A DNA stretch of 52,432 nucleotides from Scatosoma sp045127595 (GCA_045127595.1 JBGVQS010000023.1:1-52432); one strand, 5' to 3'; counted from the stretch's first letter, positions 31,333 to 38,511 are shown. Notes: generated by a model from the sequence alone, not told the origin. Made by a program: numbers and translations.

Positions 31333-33645
31333 ATGGGGAACAAAGCTAAAAAAATTCTCTCACTCGTAGCGGCTGCGACCATGGCGACGGCTGTACTGTC
31401 CATGACGGCATGTAACGGCGGCTATTACAAGAACGATTTGTTGGACGATTTCGTATCTTCGCCCAAGACGCTCGCGACTTCCAACGGCGGTTTTGCCGTT
31501 GAAAAAGACGGATACATCTACTTCATCAACGGTGAAGAAGACTACACGGCGAAAAACAAGTTCGGTAAAGTTGTCAAGGGTTCACTTATGCGTATTTCGG
31601 CAGCCGATCTTGAAGCAGAAAACTACGAAAACACCGTTACGGTAGTACCGTCCTTGTTTGCGGCGCAAGATATGAACGCGGGTATTTTCATTTACGGCGA
31701 TTACGTATACTATGCAACGCCGACCAAAGACAAGAACATGAAAGGCGACGTTGAAAACAGCTGGATCGACTTTAAGCGTTCTCGCTTGGACGGTAAAACG
31801 AGCAAGGATTACTATTTCCGTTTGGAAAGCAACTCGACCGTTTACCGTTTCGTAGAAGAAGACGGCGTTGTATACTGCTTGTATCAAGAAGGCAACAACC
31901 TGATTTCCTACAACACGAAAACGGAAAAACACACGACGCTTGTAGAAGGCGGTACGTATTATTTCGATACGACCGACGCAACGAGCCCGATCGTATATTA
32001 CACAATGCCCGTCGTTTACCGTGCGGACAGCGCGCAATCCACGACGGCGTCCTATAACCAGCTCTATGCGGTAAATGCAGCGGCTACGGCGAAAGAGAAT
32101 AGCAAGGAAGCTTCCTACACCGTTTACGAAGGCGAAACGGCAATCAAGACGTACGATTTCGACGAAGATTACTTGGAAGCAAGCGGCGTAGATTTAAAAG
32201 ACTACACCGAATACCCTTACGTAAACCTTGGCAGACTTTTGCTTGACGGTATCGGCGACGACGCTTCGGAATACACGCAGTTCAACAACGCTGCGGAAGT
32301 AAACGATCCTCGTCCTACCTACTATTATACGTACACCATTTCCCATTCGGCGAACGACGGCGTGTATTTCAAGAGAAAGGCTTCGGGCGGCTACGATACG
32401 ACGGATAAGCTGTACTACGTTGCTTACGAACAGGCTACGGATACCGCTTGGAAAACGATCGCAGGGAACGACAGCGTAGCAAAAGTATCCCGTGAAACGG
32501 CGAACGCAAACGCGACGGCGCTTTACGAAATCGACGGCAATGGCGTACACAGCTATTTGTATGTAAGCGGCTCGAAGATTATTCGTGCAACCGTAAACGC
32601 GGACGGCGTAGCTGATCTTGTAACGGTTGTTAGCAATGCGTCCAGCCCCAAGCTTTGGAAAACGGACGGCGATTACCTTTACTACTATGCAACGGGTACG
32701 AACGGCTATTCGATCAACCGTATCTATTATAAAGGCAGCGCGGACGATTACAATCCGTTGATCAAGGCATACGAAACGGTTACCCTTGATTACGTAGACG
32801 TAAATAACGCTTGGTACGCACCTGAAATGTTCGGAAACACCTTGCTGTATTCGAACGCGCAAAGCTACGGCAACGGCGCGACGGCGTATAATTATATCTA
32901 TGCGGCAAAGGTCGGCACGGATGCGGAAATCGAAACAAGAAATAAAAAATATAACGCGGTAGTCGGCACGGACGAAGACGACAAGGGTTATATTGCGGAA
33001 TACGACGAAAACGCGGATCTTGGCAAAGCAATGCGCTATTTCTTCCGTACGGGTGCGAAAGGCGAAAGCTCGCTCTTTGAAGCGGTAAGAAACGAATACA
33101 CCAAGTATCAAAAAGAACAATACGACGTTTTCGTAGCGTTGTTTGAAGAAGGCGCGGAAGGACAGCTTTCTCTTGAAAGCGAATTCATTCGTCAAGTCGG
33201 CGCAATGAAGGCTAGCGACGCGGAGGCGATTGCAGAAAGCTGGAAGAACTATCTCCGTCAGCCCGATCCTGTGGAAGAAAAGGAAGAAAAAGGGCTTTCC
33301 ACGGCAGTGATTATCATTATCGTAGCGGCGGTAGTGCTTGTTGTAGCGGCAGGCGTGCTTGTGCCCGTAATCATTCTTTATAAGAAGAAAGTTGCAAGAA
33401 GAAAGGAAGCGGAAGCAACCGTAAACGCATACAAGCGTAAGCGCGTTGACACGACGGACGATAAGACCATCGACGTATACGCTGACGACGAACCCGCGGA
33501 AGAAGCGACCGAAGAAGCTGTTGAAGAAGTTGTAGAAGAAACTGTCGAAGAAGCGGTGGAAGCGGTAGAAGAAACCGTTGAAGAAACGGCCGAAGTAGCC
33601 GAAGAAACGACGGAAGCACCCGTTGAAGAAAAGACGGAAGAATAA
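31333..33645 (+). CDS. Large lipoprotein with repeat-rich exterior and C-terminal membrane anchor
   Basis: I do not recognise a named family. The 770 residues begin with a lipoprotein signal (lipobox LSMTAC, Cys27). The exterior has many short blocks such as DGYIYFINGEE, GDYVYYATPTKD, DGVVYCLYQEG and GDYLYYYATGTN, the spacing expected of a beta-propeller. A second anchor, a 25-residue hydrophobic helix, lies at about residue 653, followed by KKKVARRK and a cytoplasmic tail of EAVEE/EEVVEE repeats. A protein anchored at both ends with a charged inner tail suggests a surface sensor or scaffold; function unknown. AAGGAG is upstream. Its acidic ending (APVEEKTEE) resembles that of the protein at 34484. 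Confidence 0.85.
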   Translation: MGNKAKKILSLVAAATMATAVLSMTACNGGYYKNDLLDDFVSSPKTLATSNGGFAVEKDGYIYFINGEEDYTAKNKFGKVVKGSLMRISAADLEAENYENTVTVVPSLFAAQDMNAGIFIYGDYVYYATPTKDKNMKGDVENSWIDFKRSRLDGKTSKDYYFRLESNSTVYRFVEEDGVVYCLYQEGNNLISYNTKTEKHTTLVEGGTYYFDTTDATSPIVYYTMPVVYRADSAQSTTASYNQLYAVNAAATAKENSKEASYTVYEGETAIKTYDFDEDYLEASGVDLKDYTEYPYVNLGRLLLDGIGDDASEYTQFNNAAEVNDPRPTYYYTYTISHSANDGVYFKRKASGGYDTTDKLYYVAYEQATDTAWKTIAGNDSVAKVSRETANANATALYEIDGNGVHSYLYVSGSKIIRATVNADGVADLVTVVSNASSPKLWKTDGDYLYYYATGTNGYSINRIYYKGSADDYNPLIKAYETVTLDYVDVNNAWYAPEMFGNTLLYSNAQSYGNGATAYNYIYAAKVGTDAEIETRNKKYNAVVGTDEDDKGYIAEYDENADLGKAMRYFFRTGAKGESSLFEAVRNEYTKYQKEQYDVFVALFEEGAEGQLSLESEFIRQVGAMKASDAEAIAESWKNYLRQPDPVEEKEEKGLSTAVIIIIVAAVVLVVAAGVLVPVIILYKKKVARRKEAEATVNAYKRKRVDTTDDKTIDVYADDEPAEEATEEAVEEVVEETVEEAVEAVEETVEETAEVAEETTEAPVEEKTEE

Positions 33646-33654
33646 GAAGTATAG

Positions 33655-33685
33655 CAGGCGGTTATAAAAAACCGCCTGTTTTTAC
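33655..33685 (+). terminator. Terminator after the lipoprotein gene
   Basis: CAGGCGGTT (33655-33663) pairs with AACCGCCTG (33670-33678), then TTTTTACG. Confidence 0.88.
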
Positions 33686-33735
33686 GATTTTTTTAAAAAT
33701 TTTTATAAAATCTTTCAAAAGTATATAAAAAACAG

Positions 33736-33764
33736 TTTACAAAAATCGTAAATCTTAATATAAT
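33736..33764 (+). promoter_or_regulatory. Promoter of the acidic zinc-ribbon gene
   Basis: TTTACA, 17 bases, TATAAT, about 50 bases before the ATG. Confidence 0.75.
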
Positions 33765-33812
33765 ATAGCAAAATCACGGCGAAAGCCAAAAGGGATAAGG
33801 GAAAAATCAGTT

Positions 33813-34343
33813 ATGGCAAGATATATTATATGCCCCAGATGCGAGCTTAATTTTATTGACGCGGACGAGCAGGAATATTGCGACGTATGCTTAAAGGAAT
33901 TGAGCGGTGAAAAGACGTTCACGGACGGGTTTGAAGCGGAAGAAGGAATCGAAGAAACGGAGCTTTGCCCCGTATGCGGTGAAAATTATATGGTACTTGG
34001 CGAGAAGATGTGCGACGAGTGCAAGAAGAAAGCGGAATACGAAGAAGAACCCAGCGAAGAAGACGAAGACAAAGAAGACGCGTCTTGGAGAAGCTATTTA
34101 GAAGACGAAGAAGAAGAGATTGACTTGGGTATTCCCGACTCCGAATTTGACGAAGAGGAAGAAGAGGAAGAGGAAGAAGAATTCGAAGAAGAAAAGGACG
34201 ATTTCGAATACGTTTCGGCGGACGATTATTACGATATGGACGACGATGACGATGATGATGACGATGACGACGACCTTTTTGATGATGATGACGCGCCCAC
34301 GCCGAAATCGGGCAAAAAGAAGAGAAAAGACGACGATTTTTAA
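33813..34343 (+). CDS. Double zinc-ribbon protein with hyper-acidic tail
   Basis: A 176-residue protein. Two zinc-ribbon-like modules: CPRC (8-11) with CDVC (23-26), and CPVC with CDEC near residues 53-70. The C-terminal 100 residues are almost entirely Glu and Asp, including an 11-Glu run and a 12-Asp run (coded by GAN triplets near 34160-34290), and the protein ends in a basic patch GKKKRKDD. The acidic region could mimic nucleic acid or bind metal or basic proteins; function unknown. The triplet runs may vary in length by slippage. Confidence 0.82.
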   Translation: MARYIICPRCELNFIDADEQEYCDVCLKELSGEKTFTDGFEAEEGIEETELCPVCGENYMVLGEKMCDECKKKAEYEEEPSEEDEDKEDASWRSYLEDEEEEIDLGIPDSEFDEEEEEEEEEEFEEEKDDFEYVSADDYYDMDDDDDDDDDDDDLFDDDDAPTPKSGKKKRKDDDF

Positions 34344-34354
34344 TAGATAGAAAT

Positions 34355-34388
34355 TCCCGCTGCGTTTCCTGCGCGCGGGATTTTTTAT
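34355..34388 (+). terminator. Terminator after the acidic zinc-ribbon gene
   Basis: TCCCGC (34355-34360) with GCGGGA (34375-34380), then TTTTTTAT. Confidence 0.75.
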
Positions 34389-34401
34389 ATGGAAGAAACA
34401 C

Positions 34402-34431
34402 TTGACAATACACCCCTTTGTCGGGTATAAT
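34402..34431 (+). promoter_or_regulatory. Promoter of the 216-residue membrane protein
   Basis: TTGACA, 18 bases, TATAAT, about 45 bases before the ribosome binding site. Confidence 0.8.
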
Positions 34432-34483
34432 AAAAGAAGTAAAACTTCGGTGGGGTAAAGGAAAGCAAAAAAAGGAGTTACAT

Positions 34484-35134
34484 ATGGAAACATTTAAAAA
34501 GTGTTTACTTGTGATTGCAGGTGAACTTGCAGGCTTTGCAATAGCGTTTATGCTGTTTGCGGACACGGTATCGATGGAAATTTATGGACAAGGCGGTACT
34601 TTAAACGGAACGGACGTTATCTTCGGTTATAAAGAATCGGGTTATCAGATCTTTGGCTTTTCGTTTATGAATTTTCTTAAGCTTTTGATAGGTATTGCAG
34701 GTGCGGTTTTTGTTGTCTTAACAGAGAAAAAGAAGAACAAAATGTATAAATACATTTCGATTGCTTGTTTTGCTGTCAGCGGAATTATGTGTTTCTTTAC
34801 GGCAGATTTCGTTGTACAAGGGAAAGGCATGGAAAAGCTTTATGAAGATATGGGACTTTCCAGTGTAGAAAATAAACTGGCTTGCGAATTAGTGATGAGT
34901 CTTCTTGAGCCTGCATCCGACTCGAGTACAAGCGGTATTGTCTTATTGCTTGCAAGCGTTGTGGTTATTGTTGCGGTTATTCTCGACGTTGTATATGCAA
35001 AGAAAGCGGAAGCAAACGCGGATCGGCTCGCGGAAGTAGCTGCACCTGCACAAGAAAATGCGGTTGCTGCGGAAGAAGTAGCGGTTACGGAAGAAGCTCC
35101 CGTTGAAGAAGAAACGGAAGAAAAAGCGGAATAA
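34484..35134 (+). CDS. Four-helix membrane protein with acidic Ala/Glu tail
   Basis: A 216-residue member of the family also found at 7101, 35933 and 36634. Helices at about residues 7-27, 60-80, 87-105 and 145-168. Shared marks are a strongly hydrophobic first helix, a GTDVIFGYKESG segment comparable with GLKVAFGNKDAG in the 35933 protein, and lysines between helices 2 and 3. A C-terminal tail rich in Ala, Val and Glu ends in APVEEETEEKAE, like the lipoprotein at 31333. AAGGAG sets the start. Function unknown. Confidence 0.82.
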   Translation: METFKKCLLVIAGELAGFAIAFMLFADTVSMEIYGQGGTLNGTDVIFGYKESGYQIFGFSFMNFLKLLIGIAGAVFVVLTEKKKNKMYKYISIACFAVSGIMCFFTADFVVQGKGMEKLYEDMGLSSVENKLACELVMSLLEPASDSSTSGIVLLLASVVVIVAVILDVVYAKKAEANADRLAEVAAPAQENAVAAEEVAVTEEAPVEEETEEKAE

Positions 35135-35200
35135 AACAAAATAAACGACGAAGCATCCCCGTTGCGATATTCGCAACGGGGGTACGTATTGCAGTCAAAA

Positions 35201-35762
35201 AGCCTTCTCCTGTGGGAGAAGGGGGACCGCTTGCGGTGGATGAGGAGTAATATTATGATTCCATATAATAAAAAGCTTGTTTCAAACGCAAAAACTTTGC
35301 GAAAAAATATGACGAAAGAAGAACGGCATATATGGTATGATTTTTTAAAAAAACTACCGATTACAGTGAAAAGGCAACATAATATAGAGAATTATATTGT
35401 TGATTTTTATATAGCTCAAAAAAAGATAGTGATAGAGATAGACGGCTCGCAACATTTTGCAATGGAGAAAGAAAAAGCGGATAAAGAAAGGGATCAAGTT
35501 TTATTTGGCTGGGGGATTAAAGTATTGCGTTATACCAACAGGGATATAAATACAAACTTTAACGGAGTTATAGAAGATATACTGAAAGAATTAGGATTAA
35601 CGAATGAGGAAATACAATAAAAAAGCCTTCTCCTGCGGGAGAAGGGGGACCGCTTGCGGTGGATGAGGAGTAAAAGGTTCGTAAACGAATAACTCAAACG
35701 AAAGATAAACAGACACCTCATCAGTCAACTATCGTTGACAGCTTCTCCCACTGGAGAAGCCT
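35201..35762. mobile_element. Palindromic repeat element carrying a DUF559 nuclease gene
   Basis: The 50-base left arm occurs at 35201-35250 and 35624-35673, directly flanking the nuclease gene with one base difference. The second copy continues through a 38-base middle to a right arm (35712-35761). The same 140-base element without gene is at 37131-37270. The left arm folds as CCTTCTCC/GGAGAAGG plus ACCGC/GCGGT; the right arm as GTCAAC/GTTGAC plus GCTTCTCC/GGAGAAGC. The arms are imperfect inverted repeats of each other. The end of the left arm (GATGAGGAGTAA) supplies the gene's ribosome binding site. Confidence 0.75.
35255..35620 (+). CDS. DUF559 family PD-(D/E)XK endonuclease-like protein
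   Basis: A 121-residue protein of the Vsr-like DUF559 family. Core: NAKTLRKNMTKEERHIWYDF, then FLKKLPITVKRQHNIENYIV and DFYIAQKKIVIEIDGSQHF; the Asp of VDFY and the Glu of IEIDG fit the catalytic D and E-x-D of the PD-(D/E)XK fold. The ATG lies five bases after the left repeat arm, whose GAGGAG is its only binding site, and the second arm starts three bases after the stop. The gene is AT-richer than the host. Nuclease activity is inferred from the motif; a role in moving or keeping the repeat is a hypothesis. Confidence 0.88.
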   Translation: MIPYNKKLVSNAKTLRKNMTKEERHIWYDFLKKLPITVKRQHNIENYIVDFYIAQKKIVIEIDGSQHFAMEKEKADKERDQVLFGWGIKVLRYTNRDINTNFNGVIEDILKELGLTNEEIQ

Positions 35763-35833
35763 AAAATAGTGTAAAAAACGAAAAATTGCCGAAAAATGGT
35801 GATAAATAGGTGAAAAAATTTTTAAAAAAGGTA

Positions 35834-35862
35834 TTGACAAATTTCGACAAGGGGTTTATAAT
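35834..35862 (+). promoter_or_regulatory. Promoter of the 152-residue membrane protein
   Basis: TTGACA, 17 bases, TATAAT, same layout as at 36535-36563. Confidence 0.85.
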
Positions 35863-35875
35863 ATAATAAATAATA

Positions 35876-35932
35876 GCGGAAGGATATGGCTCGAGCCGTA
35901 AAAATCAACCCTTTCGCGAATGAGGTGTTTTT
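35876..35932 (+). promoter_or_regulatory. Structured leader RNA, copy 1
   Basis: GCGGAAGG (35876-35883) pairs with CCTTTCGC (35910-35917, one G-T pair), enclosing a hairpin GGCT-CG-AGCC and a conserved single-stranded CGTAAAAA. It is followed by GAGGTGTTTTTATG. The leader of the 36634 gene keeps the outer stem and unpaired bases but has a different inner hairpin. Confidence 0.7.
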
Positions 35933-36391
35933 ATGAAAGCTCTCAAAAAATGGTTTCCCCTTATCTCTTTAGTAGCAGGCGTTTTGGCGCTCGTTATGAT
36001 TTTCCTTCCCGCAACTAAGATTGAAGTGTTGGGCGAATCGGAAAACTACAACGGCTTGAAAGTTGCTTTCGGTAACAAAGATGCAGGTTTTGACTTCTCT
36101 ATCCTTCTTACGATTGCTTATCTTCTTCCCGTTGTTGGCGGCGTTCTCGCTTTCCTTGGCGCAAAGAAAGGCAACAAGATCTTTGCTTACGTTGCAATCG
36201 CTTGCTTCGTAGTTGGCGCTATCTTCTTGTTCTGTGCGGTTAATTTCCAACAGCTTGCTGGTGTTAGCGGTGCGGTTGAAAAAGCAGCGAAGGAATTCTA
36301 TGACCTTGGTATCGGTGCGATCCTTGCGGCTATCTTCTCGCTTCTTGGCGCAGTTGCAGTTGTTCTTGATACGTTCGTAGTTAAAGAATAA
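35933..36391 (+). CDS. Four-helix membrane protein, tandem paralog 1
   Basis: A 152-residue protein made almost wholly of four membrane helices (about 10-28, 58-78, 83-103, 127-148). FSILLTIAYLLPVVGGVLAF and the FYDLGIGAILA segment before helix 4 match the proteins at 7101 and 36634. It begins MKALKKWFP, nearly the same as the 36634 protein, and shares its promoter layout, leader and terminator, so the two arose by tandem duplication. No domain of known function. GAGGTG precedes the ATG. Confidence 0.85.
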   Translation: MKALKKWFPLISLVAGVLALVMIFLPATKIEVLGESENYNGLKVAFGNKDAGFDFSILLTIAYLLPVVGGVLAFLGAKKGNKIFAYVAIACFVVGAIFLFCAVNFQQLAGVSGAVEKAAKEFYDLGIGAILAAIFSLLGAVAVVLDTFVVKE

Positions 36392-36415
36392 TTACAAAAG
36401 AGAAATCATAAAAAA

Positions 36416-36448
36416 CACCCTTGACGGTTTCGTCAAGGGTGCTTTTTT
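36416..36448 (+). terminator. Terminator after paralog 1
   Basis: CACCCTTGACG (36416-36426) pairs with CGTCAAGGGTG (36431-36441), then CTTTTTT. The core CCTTGACG/CGTCAAGG is repeated in the terminator after paralog 2. Confidence 0.9.
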
Positions 36449-36466
36449 CGTATAAGTATCTTCCTT

Positions 36467-36501
36467 GTCATTGCGAGGAGTGAAGCGACGAAGCAATCTC
36501 A
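36467..36501. repeat. Copy 3 of the GTCATTGCGAG repeat family
   Basis: Reads TTGTCATTGCGAGGAGTGAA followed by GCGACGAAGCAATCTC, the widespread form of this repeat, single half copy, between paralog 1 and paralog 2. Confidence 0.75.
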
Positions 36502-36534
36502 AGCCCTACATAAAAAACAAATTTTAAAAATATA

Positions 36535-36563
36535 TTGACAAATGACAATAAATGTTTTATAAT
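36535..36563 (+). promoter_or_regulatory. Promoter of the 144-residue membrane protein
   Basis: TTGACA, 17 bases, TATAAT, followed by a second overlapping TATAAT as at 35857. Confidence 0.85.
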
Positions 36564-36576
36564 ATAATAGATTAGG

Positions 36577-36633
36577 GCGGAAGGCTGCGACAAGAGTCGT
36601 AAAAAATAACCCTTTCGCAAAAGAGGTGTTTTC
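36577..36633 (+). promoter_or_regulatory. Structured leader RNA, copy 2
   Basis: GCGGAAGG (36577-36584) pairs with CCTTTCGC (36611-36618). The inner hairpin here is GCGAC-AAGA-GTCGT, unlike copy 1, while CGTAAAAA and the stretch AGAGGTGTTTTCATG are kept. Difference in the helix with conserved unpaired bases suggests a selected RNA structure. Confidence 0.7.
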
Positions 36634-37068
36634 ATGAAAGCTCTTAAAAAGTGGTTGCCTGTTGTGGCGGCGGCTTGCGCAGTACTTGCAATGGCAATGT
36701 ATATGTTGCTTGACGCGATTAAGGTGGACGTTGCAGGCGGTAAAAAAGGCGTAACGGCATTGTTTGGCAGAGACGGCGGCAAATTCGTATTTATGATGTT
36801 GCTTGCAGTTTTATTTGCTGTTGCAGGTGCGGTATTGTCGGTTCTCAATTTCTTGAAGCCTGGCAAAGATTTGTTTATGTATATTGCAACGGGTTGCTTT
36901 GTTGTTGCGGCTATTCTCGTATTCTTGACGAAGAATTTCTATCTTTCCGCAAACGATTTGACTGCGTTGAAATCTTACGTGGATCTTGGAATCGGCGCAA
37001 TTCTCGGCGGTGTGCTTTGCATTCTTGCGGCTGTTGCGGCTATTCTTCCCAAGTTCTTGAAAGACTAA
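36634..37068 (+). CDS. Four-helix membrane protein, tandem paralog 2
   Basis: A 144-residue, four-helix membrane protein starting MKALKKWLPVV. It is more diverged than its leader: YVDLGIGAILGGVLCILAAV aligns with the same part of paralog 1, and GRDGGKFVFMMLL with GNKDAGFDFSILL. No soluble domain. It shares promoter, leader and terminator architecture with paralog 1. Function unknown; expression level or a common signal acting on the leader may be the conserved property. Confidence 0.83.
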   Translation: MKALKKWLPVVAAACAVLAMAMYMLLDAIKVDVAGGKKGVTALFGRDGGKFVFMMLLAVLFAVAGAVLSVLNFLKPGKDLFMYIATGCFVVAAILVFLTKNFYLSANDLTALKSYVDLGIGAILGGVLCILAAVAAILPKFLKD

Positions 37069-37084
37069 ATGAAGGATTGAACTT

Positions 37085-37118
37085 CCCCCTTGACGTTTTC
37101 GTCAAGGGGGATTTTCTT
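37085..37118 (+). terminator. Terminator after paralog 2
   Basis: CCCCCTTGACG with CGTCAAGGGGG around TTTT, then ATTTTC. Confidence 0.9.
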
Positions 37119-37130
37119 TATCATACAATA

Positions 37131-37270
37131 AGCCTTCTCCTGTGGGAGAAGGGGGACCGCTTGCGGTGGATGAGGAGTAAAGGTTTGTAAACGAGTAATC
37201 CAAACGAAAGACGAGCAAGACACCTCATCAGTCAACTGTCGTTGACAGCTTCTCCCACTGGAGAAGCCTA
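37131..37270. repeat. Palindromic repeat element without gene (second complete copy)
   Basis: A 140-base element nearly identical to 35624-35762: left arm 37131-37180, middle about 38 bases, right arm 37219-37269. It carries no gene. A perfect 11-bp hairpin related to the arm tip (AAGCCTTCTCC-TTT-GGAGAAGGCTT, 37284-37308) follows. Confidence 0.85.
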
Positions 37271-37304
37271 AGCAAATGAAAAGAAGCCTTCTCCTTTGGA
37301 GAAG

Positions 37305-37475
37305 GCTTTACAACCGACCTTCCCTGACCGCGCTTTATTTAAGCGATCAGGAAAGATCGAAAAGACACGATCCAACGGAACGAAAGAATCGTAGCTTTAC
37401 AACCGACTTTCCCTGACCGTGCTTTATTTAAGCGATCAGGAAAGATCGAAAAGACACGATCCAACGGAACGTTGG
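37305..37475. repeat. Tandem 89-base repeat ending in the CCAACG-GAA-CGTTGG hairpin
   Basis: Two units (from 37305 and 37394), each with GCTTTACAACCGAC, a foldback CCTGACCG...CGATCAGG and GATCGAAAAGACACGATCC; the second ends in CCAACGGAACGTTGG (37461-37475), the same tip as in the array at 26028-26221. The last base pair lies directly against the stop codon of the small minus-strand gene. Confidence 0.8.
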
Positions 37476-37631
37476 TTAAAGATCGTCGGCGTCCTGTACA
37501 GGTATTTCCTTTTTATTTTTCGGTCTACCCGTATAACTGCCGTTTACGTCCGTTTTGCTAGATTCCACGTCTAACACGTCCAACGCCTTTTCCGTAGGGG
37601 CAGGTACGCGTTGAGAGTGTTTATCTATCAT
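37476..37631 (-). CDS. 51-residue protein overlapping the previous small gene
   Basis: Starts ATG at 37631 inside the end of the upstream small gene (11-base overlap), so translation is probably coupled. The C-terminal half (DVNGSYTGRPKNKKEIPVQD, then ADDL) looks conserved and I believe similar SYTG...PVQDADDL endings occur in clostridial small proteins, though I cannot confirm that here. The 18-base dispersed motif (minus orientation, 37597-37614) lies inside the gene in frame and codes for QRVPAP near the N-terminus. Function unknown. Confidence 0.6.
   Translation of the reverse strand: MIDKHSQRVPAPTEKALDVLDVESSKTDVNGSYTGRPKNKKEIPVQDADDL
37597..37614. repeat. 18-base dispersed motif inside a small gene
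   Basis: Exact GGGGCAGGTACGCGTTGA on the plus strand; on the minus strand it is translated within the 51-residue protein. Confidence 0.75.
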
Positions 37632-37734
37632 TTTCGTTGCCGTTGTAACCCTTGTTTTCGTTGTTGGCTTTGCCGCAGTTTTTACCGCAATTCTTGTTCT
37701 TTTGATTGTTTTGATTTTGCTTATTCTGTTTCAT
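37621..37734 (-). CDS. 37-residue Asn/Lys-rich small protein
   Basis: Begins MKQNKQNQNNQKNKNCGKNC and contains a CGKNCGK motif; otherwise Asn, Lys and Gln. AAGGAG lies seven bases before the ATG, which makes it a credible gene. It lies 61 bases after rubrerythrin on the same strand, likely in one transcript. Small Asn-rich proteins with paired cysteines occur in spore formers, but I can assign no role. Confidence 0.65.
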   Translation of the reverse strand: MKQNKQNQNNQKNKNCGKNCGKANNENKGYNGNENDR

Positions 37735-37795
37735 AATAATCTCCTTATATTAAAAGCGACCGCTTTTAAAGCGATATTAAAACGTTGAATATACG

Positions 37796-38392
37796 TTACT
37801 TTCGAACGCCCTCAAAGGGCAGGTGTAAATCAACGTAGCCCTGTTCCGCCTTACAAAGCGGACAGATTTTCCATGCTTCCGTACCCACGTGCATAAAGCC
37901 GCACTCGCTACAAATCCATAACATCGGATGCTCGCTTTTATACAGAGTTCCATTTTTCACGCTATCACAAAGGTATTGAAAAATGATTTTGTGGTGTTCT
38001 TCCACGTCCGCAACCATTCTCCAAAGCGCCGCAAGATCCTCAAATCCTTCCTTTTCCGCTGTAAGTGCAAAATTAGGATAAATATCTTCCGTTTCATGTT
38101 GTTCGTCCATAGCGGCGAATTTCAACCCTTCCGCAAGCGTACCTGCATGGAAAGGATAATCTGCTTCAAATTCCACGCTGTCGCGGCTGCCTGTTTTTTC
38201 AATCATCTTATTAAAAAATTGGGTAGCATGCACCGTTTCGTTTTTAGCGATCGTCCGTACTGCGTCGGCAAGCGTCTTCAATTTTTCTTGCATAGCAAGC
38301 TTGGCAATCATCTGATAGCGCATTCCCGCTTGGCATTCGCCTGCGAAACTACGCGCAAGATTTTTAAAAGTTTCCGTGTTCTCAAATTTCAT
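37796..38392 (-). CDS. rbr: Rubrerythrin
   Basis: Non-haem diiron peroxidase that protects anaerobes from hydrogen peroxide. The 198 residues have an N-terminal ferritin-like four-helix domain with diiron ligands (ETFKNLARSFAGECQAGMRY; KNETVHA; DEQHETEDIYPNF; VEEHH) and a C-terminal rubredoxin-like domain with CSEC (161-164) and CPLC pairs for one iron. Normal length. Two tiny genes follow on the same strand. Confidence 0.95.
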   Translation of the reverse strand: MKFENTETFKNLARSFAGECQAGMRYQMIAKLAMQEKLKTLADAVRTIAKNETVHATQFFNKMIEKTGSRDSVEFEADYPFHAGTLAEGLKFAAMDEQHETEDIYPNFALTAEKEGFEDLAALWRMVADVEEHHKIIFQYLCDSVKNGTLYKSEHPMLWICSECGFMHVGTEAWKICPLCKAEQGYVDLHLPFEGVRK

Positions 38393-38511
38393 ACGATTCT
38401 CCGTTTTATAATTTTTTTAAAAGCGGTTGCTTTCAAAGGTTAGTATGTAGTAAAAAATCCGACTTATACCTAAAAAATTTGACAATCAATTCCAAACGCA
38501 AAGGAAAATGC

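Noticed and set aside
32194..33195. Long minus-strand open frame opposite the lipoprotein gene
   Set aside because: It is the shadow of a long, well-supported gene with signal peptide and binding site on the plus strand; composition is rich in Arg/Phe/Val as expected for a shadow frame.
35162..35254. N-terminal extension of the DUF559 protein by 31 residues
   Set aside because: The extension would translate the repeat arm itself; the ATG at 35255 directly follows a good binding site.
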